The notes under the pieces are model-generated. The model saw only the letters and a program-made list of their open reading frames with translations, was not told the origin of the DNA and searched no databases. Below are positions 46,747 through 56,691 of a stretch of 64,000 nucleotides of DNA, piece by piece. Each line of letters begins with the position of its first letter. Position 1 is the stretch's first letter. A program made the translations under genes and the position numbers. The stretch spans positions 1 through 64,000 of the forward strand of contig CAIJVD010000027.1 in NCBI GenBank assembly GCA_903824045.1. The letters run 5' to 3'. This DNA is from an uncultured Chlorobiaceae bacterium. GTDB taxonomy: Bacteria > Bacteroidota > Chlorobiia > Chlorobiales > Chlorobiaceae.

Positions 46747-47142
46747 ATGATCTATTTCAAAAATGCTGAAGAGGTTCTGTTTCAATGGGTTTCACGGGTT
46801 TGCAGCGGGAGTCCGGATGACATTGCAGCTCTCTACCAGGAGTCCGCAGTGCTTGTCCCGACCTTTTCACCACATACCGTCACAACACCCGAAGGGGTAA
46901 GAGGATACTTTGGTCTCCTTGCAACGAGGGAGGGTCTTGGCGTGCGACTGCACAACAAGGCGCTCAGAAAGCAGGCCCTGAGCGAAACACTCTTCGCCCT
47001 GAGCGGGATTTACTCTTTTGAATTTGAAGTCGATCAGGTACTGCTCTCATTCCCTTCACGATTTTCCTTCGTAGTCGATATATCGCTGGAAAGGCCAATC
47101 ATCCATCACCACTCTTCGCAGGTGCCGAGAAACCTCTCCTGA
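46747..47142 (+). CDS. NTF2-like / SgcJ-EcaC-type protein (CaMKII-association-domain fold)
   Basis: 131 residues. YFKNAEEVLFQWVSRVCSGSPDDIAALYQESAVLVPTFSP is the typical helix-strand start of the CaMKII association-domain group of NTF2-like proteins, followed by TPEGVRGYF and a strand FSFVVDISLERPIIHHHSS. No catalytic pair is certain. Function unknown; such proteins bind small ligands or form oligomers. It is flanked by the divergent chlorosome gene and the convergent TPR gene. Confidence 0.7.
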   Translation: MIYFKNAEEVLFQWVSRVCSGSPDDIAALYQESAVLVPTFSPHTVTTPEGVRGYFGLLATREGLGVRLHNKALRKQALSETLFALSGIYSFEFEVDQVLLSFPSRFSFVVDISLERPIIHHHSSQVPRNLS

Positions 47143-47166
47143 AGGCGCCATCGAGAGACCGGCTCC

Positions 47167-50100
47167 TCACGCTCCGGTTGCGGCAGCCAGATCAAGGGCG
47201 AGCAAGCCGAGCACGCCCGCCCATTCACCGAGGGCGGGTTGCCGGTAGAGTTTTACGGAAGCGTACCAGGGGCTGTCGCTCCTCTCCTGCATCCACCGCC
47301 AGTCCGGATTAAAGGGCAGGAGCATCCAGGTCGGACGACCGAGGGCCCCGGCAAGATGCGCCACGCTGGTGTCAACGCTGACAACAATGTCCATGAGCGT
47401 GCAAAGCGCGGCAGTGTCACCAAAATCCTTGAGATCACTACCGAAATGCAGAACGCCTTCAAGCGCCTCCTTATCGGCGTCGCGAACCTCTGGCTGAAGG
47501 CTGACATACTCAATTCCTCCGGGAAGGCCGTGCAGGAGGGTTGCGAGCGGGATACTCCTGCTGCTGTCATTGCGATGGCCGGCGTTTCCGCTCCAGACGA
47601 GCCCAACGCGCGGTTTGCTCCTGCTGCCCAGCCTTTTTTTCCACTGCCCCACCCTTGCCGGATCGGCTTGCAGGTAGCCTGCTCTGGAAGGGATGGTCTC
47701 AAGGGTTGTCTTGAGGGCAAGCGGAAGGCTGAGCATCGGACAGTGGAAGTCAAACGGGGGCAAGGGGCTCCCCTGCGCCACCACCTTCGAGACTCCTGCA
47801 AGAGGGCTGAGGAGCCCGACCAGCGGTTGCTGCACCTCCAGAATCACCCTTGCGCCAAGCCCTGCAACCAGGGCTGCGTAACGGCAAAACTGAATGGAGT
47901 CACCAAAACCCTGCTCGCTGTGCAGAAGAATGGTTCTCTCTTTCAGCGATTCACGACCAAGCCAGAGCGGCTTCGAAAAAATCCGTCTTCCGGGAGAGTA
48001 CCTGCCGTTCTTCCAGCGCCACTCGTAAAGTTCAAAGCCCAACGCAAACTCCCCTTGCAGCAGCAATACCAGCGACTTGTTCGCCCATGCTTCGCTATAA
48101 TCAGGGTTGAGAGCTATCGCCCTGTCATAACTCTCTATGGAGGCCTCGAGCTGGTGAATGGACTGAAAAGCCATGCCGAGATTGTACCATGCAGCCGCAA
48201 AATCGGGGCGCAGGGTGACGGCCTGCTGATAGCTGCTCACTGCGCCGGCAACATTGTTCTGTTCATGAAGAGCCATACCCCGGTTTGACCAGGCAGGAGC
48301 GTAGCCGGGATCTATGGCAATAGCCTTGTCGAAGCTGAGAATGGCCGCATCAAGCCGCTTCATTTCGAACTGGGCAAGTCCACGGTTGGACCAGAATTCC
48401 GGGTGGCGGGGCTCGAGGGCAATGGCTTTTTCAAAACACTCAAGAGCTTCGGACCATCGCTTCCGTTCGTAGAGCGAAATACCTCGTTGAGAGAGCGCTT
48501 CAGCCGGTTCAGGGCCGGGCTGAGGAGCGAGGGGCTCAAGCTCCCGTGCGAGGGCGTCGAGCACGCGCGCCCAATCCCCTGTAGCCGTCTGCCGCCAGAG
48601 TATTGCGGATGGGTACCAGGGGGTGTCGCCTCTGTCAAGCATCCACCGCCAGTCCGCGTGCCGGGGAAGCAGGATATGCACGGGACGGCCGAGGGCACCG
48701 GCCAGGTGCGCCACGCTGGTGTCGACACTGATGACAAGGTCCATGAGGGTGCAGAGCGCGGCCGTATCGGTAAAATCCTTGAGCTCACTGCCGAAATGCA
48801 GCACTCCCGAGAGCGCCTCCCGGTCAAGGTCGCGCACCTCCTGCTGCAGGCTGACATACTCAATCCCTCCGGGCAGGTGTTGCATCAGGGTCGAGAGCGG
48901 AATGCTCCGGTAGTGATCCCCCTTGTGCAGTGTGCCGCCGCTCCAGACAACTCCGACTCGTGGCCTTGTTTTTTCTCCGAGCCTTCGCTGCCACTGCTCT
49001 ATCCGGGCGGGATCAGCTTTGAGGTAGGCCGGGGCGGCCGGAATGGTATCGATACCCGTCCTGAAGGCGAGCGGCAGACTCAGAAGCGGGGTGTGGAAGT
49101 CGAAGGGTGGGAGCAGTTCACCATGCCCAACCACCTCCGACACCCCCTCCAACCCCCTGAGCAGTTCACAAAGCGGTGGCTGCACCTCAAGGATCACCTG
49201 TGCGCCAAGCTCCGCGACAAGGGTGGCATAGCGGCAGAACTGGATAGTGTCACCGAGCCCCTGCTCGCCGTGCAGCAGGATGCGCTTTCCCTGTATCGAC
49301 TCCCGGCCCAGCCAGAGGGGACGAGGAAAGTTACGGCGCTTTGAGGGAAACTTGTCATTCTTCCAGCGCCACTCATAGAGCTCCCACCCTCGTTCAAACT
49401 CTCCAAAGGTGAGCAGGAGAAGCGATGTATTCCAGTGCGCCTCCGCGTACTCTGGCCTGAGAGCGATGGCGCGCTCGTAACTCAGTTTAGCTTCGTCGAA
49501 ACGGCTCAGCTCGTGGAGGGCTATACCGCGGTTCAACAGGGCTTCAGCGTAAGCGGGGTTGATCTGGATGGCTCGATCGTAACTCCGGAGAGAATCTTCG
49601 AATCGGTTCAGCTCGCTGAGGGCTACGCCCCGGTTCGACCAGGCTTCGGCGAAATGGGGACGGATGGCGGTGGCACCCTCATAGCTCTGCACGGCAGCCT
49701 CATGCCTGTTGAGGGCGAGCAGTGCATTGCCTCGATTGTAGAAGGCTTCGGCATGGCCGGGCTGGAGGGCTATCGCCCGATCGTAGCTCTGCGCGGCGGC
49801 CTCATGCTGCTTCATGGAGAGCAGGGTGTTGGCGCGATTGTACCAGGCTTCCGGGTAGCCGGGACTTACGGCAATGGCCCGGTCGTAGCTGACAAGAGCG
49901 GCTTTGAGCTGTTTGAGCTCTTTGAGCACATTGCCGCGGTTGGACCAGGCCATCGCATAATCGGGTCTGATGGCAATCGCTTTGTCATAGCTGGCGACGG
50001 CGGCCCTGAGTTGCCCCATCTCCCTCAGCAGGTTTCCACGGTTGCACCATGCATCATGGGCGTCAGGATGTAAAGCGATAGCAAGGTCGTAGCTGGCCAA

Positions 50101-50415
50101 GGCGGCGTCGAACTGCCGGAGCTCCTTGCGGGCGTTGCCGAGATTGGTATAATAGGAGGGTTCAACAGAAGAGAGGGCAATGGCCTGTTCGATCAATTCG
50201 ACAGCCCGACGATGGTTGCCGCTCTGAAAGGCGATAACACCGAGCAGATGGATGGAATCGGCATGGTCAGGCGCTCTTTCAAGAATCGAGGCATAGATTG
50301 CCCCTGCTTCGCCATGACGCCCCTTCCGGTGTAGCTCCAGAGCCTCCTGAAACTGCGTTTGAAGTTGCGCACTCAGTTCAGATGCACCCATGCCCTGCTC
50401 CATGTTATCTGCCAT
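47167..50415 (-). CDS. Double-module TPR--glycosyltransferase protein (GT9-like)
   Basis: 1,082 residues made of two TPR-plus-transferase units. TPR block 1 covers about 20-345, with repeats reading like AWSNRGNVLKELKQLKAALVSYDRAIA. Domain 1 follows (about 360-640: LLHGEQGLGDTIQFCRYA; VGVVWSGG; VISVDTSVAHLAGALGRP). TPR block 2 covers about 645-790 and domain 2 about 800-1075 (LLHSEQGFGDSIQFCRYA; VGLVWSGNAGH; VVSVDTSVAHLAGALGRP). The transferase domains resemble heptosyltransferase/GT9-type folds of TPR glycosyltransferases; the donor and target are unknown. It overlaps the upstream related gene by 11 bp. Confidence 0.82.
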   Translation of the reverse strand: MADNMEQGMGASELSAQLQTQFQEALELHRKGRHGEAGAIYASILERAPDHADSIHLLGVIAFQSGNHRRAVELIEQAIALSSVEPSYYTNLGNARKELRQFDAALASYDLAIALHPDAHDAWCNRGNLLREMGQLRAAVASYDKAIAIRPDYAMAWSNRGNVLKELKQLKAALVSYDRAIAVSPGYPEAWYNRANTLLSMKQHEAAAQSYDRAIALQPGHAEAFYNRGNALLALNRHEAAVQSYEGATAIRPHFAEAWSNRGVALSELNRFEDSLRSYDRAIQINPAYAEALLNRGIALHELSRFDEAKLSYERAIALRPEYAEAHWNTSLLLLTFGEFERGWELYEWRWKNDKFPSKRRNFPRPLWLGRESIQGKRILLHGEQGLGDTIQFCRYATLVAELGAQVILEVQPPLCELLRGLEGVSEVVGHGELLPPFDFHTPLLSLPLAFRTGIDTIPAAPAYLKADPARIEQWQRRLGEKTRPRVGVVWSGGTLHKGDHYRSIPLSTLMQHLPGGIEYVSLQQEVRDLDREALSGVLHFGSELKDFTDTAALCTLMDLVISVDTSVAHLAGALGRPVHILLPRHADWRWMLDRGDTPWYPSAILWRQTATGDWARVLDALARELEPLAPQPGPEPAEALSQRGISLYERKRWSEALECFEKAIALEPRHPEFWSNRGLAQFEMKRLDAAILSFDKAIAIDPGYAPAWSNRGMALHEQNNVAGAVSSYQQAVTLRPDFAAAWYNLGMAFQSIHQLEASIESYDRAIALNPDYSEAWANKSLVLLLQGEFALGFELYEWRWKNGRYSPGRRIFSKPLWLGRESLKERTILLHSEQGFGDSIQFCRYAALVAGLGARVILEVQQPLVGLLSPLAGVSKVVAQGSPLPPFDFHCPMLSLPLALKTTLETIPSRAGYLQADPARVGQWKKRLGSRSKPRVGLVWSGNAGHRNDSSRSIPLATLLHGLPGGIEYVSLQPEVRDADKEALEGVLHFGSDLKDFGDTAALCTLMDIVVSVDTSVAHLAGALGRPTWMLLPFNPDWRWMQERSDSPWYASVKLYRQPALGEWAGVLGLLALDLAAATGA

Positions 50416-52189
50416 AGGCCACGCTCAAATCCTCCATGACCCGCCGAAGCACCCCGTCCCAGTCATCAAGCAGCTCCTGGCGATAGAGGGTTGCTGAGGA
50501 GTAGAAGGGTGAGTCCGTTCGATCAAGCAGCCAGCGCCAGTCGGCGTTGCGGGAGAGGGTGATCCAGACAGTTTTACCGAGGGCGCCGGCCAGATGAGTC
50601 ACGCTCGTATCGACACCAACAACTATATCCATAAGCTCAATAAGAGCTGCTGTATCGCTGAAATCCAGAAGCTCTTCGCCAAAGTGCACAATATCAGCGC
50701 ACCCCTCAAGCGCCTCCCTGTCGCTGTCGCGAAGCTCTTTCTGGAGGCTGACATAGTGAAACCCTGCTGGCAGGTGGCGGATAAAGGCAGAGAGCGGACA
50801 GCTGCGGTTGTGGTCGTTCTGCTGCCCAGAATTCCCGTTCCATACCAGCCCAACCCTTGGTTTCGTTCCGGGGCCGAGCCTGTCACGCCACGTTTCAAGC
50901 CTCAAAGGATCAGCCTTGAGGTAACCCCCGGCAAAAGGAATGGTGTCGAGGGTTGTTTTGCATGCAAAGGGCAGGCTCAGGAGCGGGCAGTGAAGGTCGA
51001 AAGAGGAAATCCGCTCGCCCTTTGCGATGACCTCAGCGACTCCTTTGAGCTCTCTAACCAATCCGACCAGCTGCTCCTGTACCTCCATAATAACCGTAGC
51101 ACCGAATGCAGCAACCAGTGGCGCGTAGCGGCAGAACTGGATGGTATCGCCGTTACCCTGCTCGCTGTGCAGCAGGATGCGCTTTCCCTCTATCGACTCC
51201 CCGCCAAGCCAGAGCGGTTGCTGAAAGTCTCGTCGGGGAGAGGTGAACTTCTCCTTTTTCCAGCGCCACTCATGGAGCTCAAAGCCGCGCTCAAACTCTC
51301 CGCGGATAAGCAGGGCATGTGATTTATTGCACCAAGGCTCGGCATAATCGGGCCTTAAGGCGATAGCCCTGTCGTAACTTTCAGCGGCCTCATCAAACCG
51401 CTTCAGCTCATGCTGGCACATGCCGCGGTTGGACCACGCTTCGGCAAACTCAGGCATGATTTCAACAGATCTGTCGCAGCTGGCAAGTGCCTCCTGGTAG
51501 TGCTTCTGCTGCTGGAGCGCAAGCCCCCGGTTCGACCAGGCCTCAGCATAGTTCGGCCGGAGCTCGATGGCCTTCTGGTAGCTGTCAATCGCGGCATCCA
51601 GCTCTTTCAGCTCCTGAAGTGCCAGTCCCCGGTTCGACCAGGCCTCGGGATAGTCGGGGCGCAGGGCCACCGCACGATCATAGCTGGCAAGTGCCGCCTC
51701 AAATTCGGAGAGCTGAAAGAGGGAGATCCCCCGGTTCGACCAGGCCTCGGCAAAGCGAGGCTGGATTGAAAGCGCCCGGTCAAAGCTGGCAACAGCGTCA
51801 ATAAAGCGTTTCAGTGCGTGCAGTGCGTTGCCGCGATTGAACCATGCGTCTACATTACCCGGTCTGAGGGAGATCGACCGGTCATAGCTGGCCAGGGCCG
51901 AGTCATACTCTTTCAGTGCCCGAAGCGCTGCGCCACGGTTAATGTAAAAGTCGGCACTCCCTGGCCGAAGTGCAATGGCTCTCTCAATCAGGTCGGCGGC
52001 CTCCTGGTAGTTTCCGCACTGGAATGCTGCAACACCGGACAGGTGCAGGGCATCGACATGGTTCGGTTCTTTGTCGAGAACCTGGGTATAGAGGGCCTGT
52101 GCCTGGTCGAGAACGCCCCTCTGATGCAATGCAAAAGCCTGCAGGAACTGCTCTTGCGCAACCACTACAACTGATTCTGGAGTTGGCAT
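50405..52189 (-). CDS. TPR--glycosyltransferase protein (GT9-like), single module
   Basis: 594 residues with the same plan as half of the neighbouring 1,082-residue protein. TPRs span about 10-320 (repeats like AWSNRGLALQELKELDAAIDSYQKAIELRP), then a transferase domain (LLHSEQGNGDTIQFCRYAPL; VGLVWNGNSGQ; VVGVDTSVTHLAGALGK). It overlaps the next gene by 11 bp, so the two are translationally coupled. The duplicated domains probably arose by tandem duplication. The target may be a protein or polysaccharide on the cell surface; this is inference from the TPR-GT architecture. Confidence 0.82.
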   Translation of the reverse strand: MPTPESVVVVAQEQFLQAFALHQRGVLDQAQALYTQVLDKEPNHVDALHLSGVAAFQCGNYQEAADLIERAIALRPGSADFYINRGAALRALKEYDSALASYDRSISLRPGNVDAWFNRGNALHALKRFIDAVASFDRALSIQPRFAEAWSNRGISLFQLSEFEAALASYDRAVALRPDYPEAWSNRGLALQELKELDAAIDSYQKAIELRPNYAEAWSNRGLALQQQKHYQEALASCDRSVEIMPEFAEAWSNRGMCQHELKRFDEAAESYDRAIALRPDYAEPWCNKSHALLIRGEFERGFELHEWRWKKEKFTSPRRDFQQPLWLGGESIEGKRILLHSEQGNGDTIQFCRYAPLVAAFGATVIMEVQEQLVGLVRELKGVAEVIAKGERISSFDLHCPLLSLPFACKTTLDTIPFAGGYLKADPLRLETWRDRLGPGTKPRVGLVWNGNSGQQNDHNRSCPLSAFIRHLPAGFHYVSLQKELRDSDREALEGCADIVHFGEELLDFSDTAALIELMDIVVGVDTSVTHLAGALGKTVWITLSRNADWRWLLDRTDSPFYSSATLYRQELLDDWDGVLRRVMEDLSVAYGR

Positions 52190-52222
52190 GGCACTCGTTC
52201 TGAACGAAGGATAATAAAGCGC

Positions 52223-53278
52223 CTACTCGCGGCTTTTAAGCGCTTTGAGCTCAGCTTCAAGGTGATCAAGTTTCTCTTTCATCGACCCGAGACCACGCAC
52301 AAGCGCCTCCTGGCGAAACTGGTCGCGCATGGGCTGGGCCGGAACGCCACGGATGGCTTGACCGGGTTCGGTAAAGGATTTGGAGATGCCTGCCTTTGCA
52401 GCGACAGAGGTTCTGTCGGCAAGCTCGAGATGGCCGGCAAAACCGGCCTGTCCGCCGATCATGCACTGCTTGCCGATAATAACGCTGCCGGAGATGCCAG
52501 CCTGTGCGGCGATAACGGTATCCTCCCCGATGCGGCAGTTATGGGCAATCTGAACAAGATTGTCGATCTTGGCGCCCCGCCGGATAACGGTGCTTCCCAT
52601 GGTCGCCCGGTCGATGGTTGAGTTTGCGCCGATCTCCACATCGTCACCGATCTCGACAATACCCATCTGCGGTATCTTCACGTAGGAACCGTCCCGCTGC
52701 GGAGCAAAGCCAAAGCCGTCCGCCCCGATGACACTGCCGGAGTGGATGACCACCCTCTTGCCGATAAGCGTGCCGTCATAACAGGTGACGCGGGGGAAGA
52801 GAAGTGATCCCTCCCCGATTGAAACATTATTCAAAAGCGTTGTGTGCGCGCCAATAACCGTACCGCTGCCGATCGAGCAGCCATCGCCGATGACGGCGAA
52901 CTCCCCGATCGATACCCCTTCACCAATTGAGACAGACTCCCCTATGACTGCGCTTGAGGCGATGCCGGGTCTGGCTACAGTGCGCGGAGTGGCGAACTTC
53001 TGAAGGAGGAAGACAAAGGCGGAGTAGGGATCGCTGACCTTGATGAATGAACGGGCAGTGATATAGCCCGAGACATCGACCGACTGGTGAACGATGACAA
53101 GGGATGCCTGTGTAGTGGAAAGGTGACGGATATACTTCTCGTTGGCAATAAAGCTGACCTCTCCCTTAATGGCCTCTTCGATTTTGGCCGGTCCGGCAAT
53201 GGTGACCTCACCGCTTCCCTCAAGTTCGACAGGGTCAAAATATTGAAGCAGATAGGTGCGGATCTCCTGAATAGTCAT
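52223..53278 (-). CDS. lpxD: UDP-3-O-acylglucosamine N-acyltransferase
   Basis: 351 residues from the ATG at 53278 (a TTG at 53287 is the alternative). It adds the N-linked hydroxyacyl chain in lipid A synthesis. An N-terminal uridine-binding domain precedes a left-handed beta-helix of hexapeptide repeats ([20 protein letters not shown]). The catalytic His region is in [20 protein letters not shown], and [15 protein letters not shown] is near the C-terminal helix. Presence of lpxD supports a Gram-negative envelope. It lies 34 bp downstream of the TPR-glycosyltransferase gene's start, on the same strand. Confidence 0.93.
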   Translation of the reverse strand: MTIQEIRTYLLQYFDPVELEGSGEVTIAGPAKIEEAIKGEVSFIANEKYIRHLSTTQASLVIVHQSVDVSGYITARSFIKVSDPYSAFVFLLQKFATPRTVARPGIASSAVIGESVSIGEGVSIGEFAVIGDGCSIGSGTVIGAHTTLLNNVSIGEGSLLFPRVTCYDGTLIGKRVVIHSGSVIGADGFGFAPQRDGSYVKIPQMGIVEIGDDVEIGANSTIDRATMGSTVIRRGAKIDNLVQIAHNCRIGEDTVIAAQAGISGSVIIGKQCMIGGQAGFAGHLELADRTSVAAKAGISKSFTEPGQAIRGVPAQPMRDQFRQEALVRGLGSMKEKLDHLEAELKALKSRE

Positions 53279-53456
53279 ATTTTTCAAGGAAATAAGATCT
53301 CGGATGCAAGAGGAAAAAATTAGTTAATTTTTCACCCTTTTTGTTTTATATTCGAAGGCTCTTGACGGTATCACCTCCGGAATCGGCCGGTAAGACTGCG
53401 GGGGCTCGGAAGTACTGCCATAATATAATCCCTTTCATTTGAAAATGCAGGACAGG

Positions 53457-54428
53457 ATGGCAAAACCCATTAAAATTTTCGCAGGCCGCAGCAACCCTGT
53501 ACTTGCAGAGAAAATTGCAGGCTATCTCAACATGAATCTTTGCGACGCAAAGGTTGAGAATTTTTCGGACGGGGAGATCTCCGTCAACTATTTCGAGTCG
53601 ATTCGCGGATCGGACATGTTCATCATCCAGTCCACCAACCCGCCGGCCGACAACCTGATGGAGCTGCTGATCATGATTGATGCAGCTCGACGCTCTTCGG
53701 CTGCCAGAATCACCGCGGTCATCCCCTACTACGGCTATGCCCGCCAGGACCGCAAAGATCGTCCCCGCGTGGCCATTACGGCAAAGCTTGTGGCCAATCT
53801 GCTCACTCAGGCAGGCGCCCACAGGATCCTGACAATGGACCTTCACGCTCCCCAGATTCAGGGCTTTTTCGATATCCCTTTCGATCACCTCTATTCGAGC
53901 GTCATCCTTATCGATGATATTCGCCAGCGTGATTTTCGTGACAACCTTGTTGTAGCCTCCCCTGACGTCGGTGGCGTCAAGCTGGCGAGGAAATTTGCAG
54001 AGGAGCTTGGTACCGACCTGGTGATTGTCGACAAGCGCCGCCCGAAAGCAAACGTGGCTGAAGTAATGAACATCATCGGCGACGTCAGAGGCAAAAACGT
54101 CCTCCTCGTTGACGACATGATCGACACTGCCGGTACGCTGGTCAATGCAGCAAAGGCAATCCGAGAAGCTGGCGGACTGAAGATCTATGCCGCTGCGACA
54201 CACCCGATCCTCTCCGGCCCGGCCATCGAGAGAATCAATGCTTCGCTGCTTGAGAAGCTGATCGTCACCGACTCGGTGGTAACCAGCCATGAGTACTCGC
54301 CAAAAATTGAAACCGTTACGGTAAGCAACCTCTTTGGAGAGGCAATCAAACGCATCTACGAAGATGATTCCGTCAGCTGCCTTTTCGACAGCAAAAACAT
54401 CACTGAAAAACTCACAAATTTACATTAA
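53457..54428 (+). CDS. prs: Ribose-phosphate pyrophosphokinase
   Basis: 323 residues from the ATG at 53457 (MAKPIKIFAGRSNP; AGGACAGG lies just upstream). Upstream in-frame starts at 53439 and 53445 give only a short non-conserved extension. It makes PRPP for purine, pyrimidine, His and Trp synthesis. FSDGEISVNYFESIRGSD, YYGYARQDRKDRPRVAI, TMDLHAPQIQGFFDIPFDHLY and the PRPP loop VLLVDDMIDTAGTL are all present. rplY begins 31 bp downstream. Confidence 0.95.
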   Translation: MAKPIKIFAGRSNPVLAEKIAGYLNMNLCDAKVENFSDGEISVNYFESIRGSDMFIIQSTNPPADNLMELLIMIDAARRSSAARITAVIPYYGYARQDRKDRPRVAITAKLVANLLTQAGAHRILTMDLHAPQIQGFFDIPFDHLYSSVILIDDIRQRDFRDNLVVASPDVGGVKLARKFAEELGTDLVIVDKRRPKANVAEVMNIIGDVRGKNVLLVDDMIDTAGTLVNAAKAIREAGGLKIYAAATHPILSGPAIERINASLLEKLIVTDSVVTSHEYSPKIETVTVSNLFGEAIKRIYEDDSVSCLFDSKNITEKLTNLH

Positions 54429-54459
54429 ACACAAGCGATAAAAGAGATAAAGGAATAGC

Positions 54460-55059
54460 ATGGAAACTATTGTACTGGGGGTAGAACCTCGCATTATTAA
54501 AAAGAAGGATGCAGAAAAGCTGCGCAAAAACGGCATTGTTCCTGCCGTCGTCTATCATAAAGGCGAAGAGACCCTTCCGATCAGCGTCAACGAAATAGCA
54601 CTGAAGAAGCTGGTGCATTCAGCTGAGTCACATATTATCGACCTGCAGTTCCCAGACGGCAGCTTCAAGCGTTCGTTCATCAAGAGCGTCCAGTTCCACC
54701 CGGTGACTGACAGAATCATTCATACTGATTTCCAGCTCTTCTCGGCTGACGAAGTTATCGAGCTTGAAGTCCCCGTATCAACCTCAGGCCTGAGCGCAGG
54801 CGTTGAAAAAGGTGGCCGGCTCCAGATCATCCGCCATGCGCTTACCATCAAAGGCAAGCCGGAGAACATGCCAGACCATCTCGTCATCGACGTCACGGCT
54901 CTTGAAATCGGCCACTCCATCCACGTCAAGGATATCCCTATGGATGCATACGCTGGACTGACCATCGACGCCGATCCGGATGCCCCGGTCATCACGGTTC
55001 TGGCTTCCAAAAAAGAGTCGGAAGCAACAACCGAAGAGGCTGCAACCCCGGCGAGCTGA
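54460..55059 (+). CDS. rplY: 50S ribosomal protein L25/general stress protein CTC
   Basis: 199 residues, the long CTC-type form. The N-terminal ~90 residues bind 5S rRNA (RKNGIVPAVVYHKGEETLPISVNEIALKKLV), and the C-terminal beta domain has PVSTSGLSAGVEKGGRL and HSIHVKDIP. A Glu/Thr/Ala-rich tail ends the chain. prs-rplY order is common. A terminator follows at 55088-55128. Confidence 0.93.
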   Translation: METIVLGVEPRIIKKKDAEKLRKNGIVPAVVYHKGEETLPISVNEIALKKLVHSAESHIIDLQFPDGSFKRSFIKSVQFHPVTDRIIHTDFQLFSADEVIELEVPVSTSGLSAGVEKGGRLQIIRHALTIKGKPENMPDHLVIDVTALEIGHSIHVKDIPMDAYAGLTIDADPDAPVITVLASKKESEATTEEAATPAS

Positions 55060-55087
55060 GTGTCGCCCGCCAATGGGACCATCACTT

Positions 55088-55128
55088 CAAAAAGCTGCTT
55101 TTCTTTCCTGAGAGGCAGCTTTTTTTTT
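55088..55128 (+). terminator. Rho-independent terminator after rplY
   Basis: AAAAGCTGC and GCAGCTTTT form a stem of about nine pairs with a loop of about 14 bases, followed by a run of T. It separates prs-rplY from the permease gene and argues against the permease start at 55127. Confidence 0.85.
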
Positions 55129-55276
55129 GCCGATAGTGCTTGATTTTCTGCAACTTGAATGGTTCTTTTTATGTACAGAGAGATCTTATTCATCCAACGC
55201 CCATAAAAGCTTGAAGACTGCAACCGGCACATCGTCACCCCAAAAGAGTCTCCCCTCCGGAAGTGGAGAGGGCTCC

Positions 55277-56689
55277 GTGCAGGAGAAGAGCAAAATCCTC
55301 TTTCTTTTCTGCTCTCTTGCGCTCTTTCTCTGTACTCTTGCATTTCGTGCGGATCTGGTCGTCATCAGCTTCCGCTCCTTTTTCACCGCGGCGGCCCTTT
55401 TTTTTTCAGCACCCGACGCCCTCAGCGATATCTTCACACCAGAGATTCTCGAGTTCTGGATCGGCTCACTCTACCTGCTTGCCGTTCCGGTCATTCTTTC
55501 CATCATCATTGTCCGCTCGTTGCGCCGAAAACCAGCTGAAGGGAGCGCCGCTCAGCAGGAGGAGTTGAGCCTCGGCAAGATTAGCCTCCGTGCATTTTTG
55601 CGCAATACGACCGCGCTTTACGCCGCAGCCGTTATTTTTCTTCTCTACTCAGCTGCGTTCCTTGCCCCTTTCATTGCACCCTTCAGCCCCTACGACCAGC
55701 AGGATTTTCTTGTAACCGCCTACCAACCCCCTTTGGCCAGAATTGATGCGCTGGTGCTCCGTCAAGAGAAAAACCTCGCCATCCCCATTCAGGCCGGGAG
55801 CGGCAGAAAAATCGAGCTTGCCAACAGCCTTATCAGCGACTTTCAGCTGCTAAAAACGCGCAATGAACCTCACGCACTGCGCTTTGTCAATGAGTACCGG
55901 ATTGAAGGAGAGAGTGTCGTTTTCCGTCAGGGGATCAGAACCAAAAGCCTCCCGCTCGCTGAACTTGCCGGCAGCCCGAAGCTCATCGGTGGCAAGCCGG
56001 GCTTTGCCATTACCCGAACCTTTATTCTCGGCACCGACCAGTATGGCAGGGATATCCTCAGCCGCGTCATCTACGGCTCCAAAATCTCGCTCTCCATCGG
56101 ATTTCTTGTCGTCCTGATCTCCGTCACCCTCGGCACCGTCATCGGCGTCTCTTCCGGCTATTTCGGAGGGTGGATTGACGCAACCCTGATGAGGATCGTT
56201 GACGTGCTTATCGCCTTTCCGGCGCTCTTTCTGATACTCATCATCATTGCGACCTTCGGCAACTCGATCTATCTTATCGTCATCACCCTCTCCTTCACCG
56301 GATGGATGGGTGTAGCAAGGCTGGTGCGAAGCCAGGTGCTCTCGCTGAAGGAACAGGAGTTCATCCTTGCGGCCAAGTCGCTCGGACTCTCGCACATGAG
56401 AATCATCTTCCGCCACCTTGCGCCCAATACCATGACACCGGTCATTATCGCCGCAACCCTGCGCATTGGCAGCATCATCCTGACCGAGGCCGGGCTCTCC
56501 TTTCTCGGACTTGGAGTACAGCCGCCGACGCCGAGCTGGGGCAACATCATCAATGAGGGGCGCGACAGCCTTCTGAACTACTGGTGGATCTCGACTTTCC
56601 CCGGCATAGCCATCCTGACGACCGTAGTATGCTTTAACCTTATCGGAGACGGCGTCAGGGATGCCCTCGATCCGAGAATGCGAGGATAG
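55277..56689 (+). CDS. ABC transporter permease, OppC/DppC type
   Basis: 470 residues from a GTG at 55277, chosen because GGAGAGGG lies six bases upstream; longer frames begin inside the rplY terminator. An N-terminal extra region of two to three helices (LFLFCSLALFLCTLAF...) precedes a DppC-like core: ALYAAAVIFLLYSAAFLAPFIAPFSPYDQQ, then a ~110-residue periplasmic insert, FILGTDQYGRDILSRVIYGSKISL, and the EAA loop (AAKSLGLSHMRIIFRHLAPNTMTPV). It would form half of the membrane pore for a peptide or similar solute. No partner permease, ATPase or binding protein is in the window. The NUDIX gene starts 2 bp after its stop. Confidence 0.85.
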   Translation: MQEKSKILFLFCSLALFLCTLAFRADLVVISFRSFFTAAALFFSAPDALSDIFTPEILEFWIGSLYLLAVPVILSIIIVRSLRRKPAEGSAAQQEELSLGKISLRAFLRNTTALYAAAVIFLLYSAAFLAPFIAPFSPYDQQDFLVTAYQPPLARIDALVLRQEKNLAIPIQAGSGRKIELANSLISDFQLLKTRNEPHALRFVNEYRIEGESVVFRQGIRTKSLPLAELAGSPKLIGGKPGFAITRTFILGTDQYGRDILSRVIYGSKISLSIGFLVVLISVTLGTVIGVSSGYFGGWIDATLMRIVDVLIAFPALFLILIIIATFGNSIYLIVITLSFTGWMGVARLVRSQVLSLKEQEFILAAKSLGLSHMRIIFRHLAPNTMTPVIIAATLRIGSIILTEAGLSFLGLGVQPPTPSWGNIINEGRDSLLNYWWISTFPGIAILTTVVCFNLIGDGVRDALDPRMRG

Positions 56690-56691
56690 CC

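Noticed and set aside
47239-49344. Plus-strand open frames of 349 and 313 codons
   Set aside because: Antisense to the doubled TPR-glycosyltransferase gene, which has regular TPR repeats and duplicated motifs.
53346-54290. 314-codon minus-strand open frame
   Set aside because: Antisense to prs, whose family motifs are all intact.
55127-55276. N-terminal extension of the DppC-like permease from a TTG at 55127
   Set aside because: The start would lie inside the T-run of the rplY terminator; a GTG at 55277 has a good ribosome-binding site.
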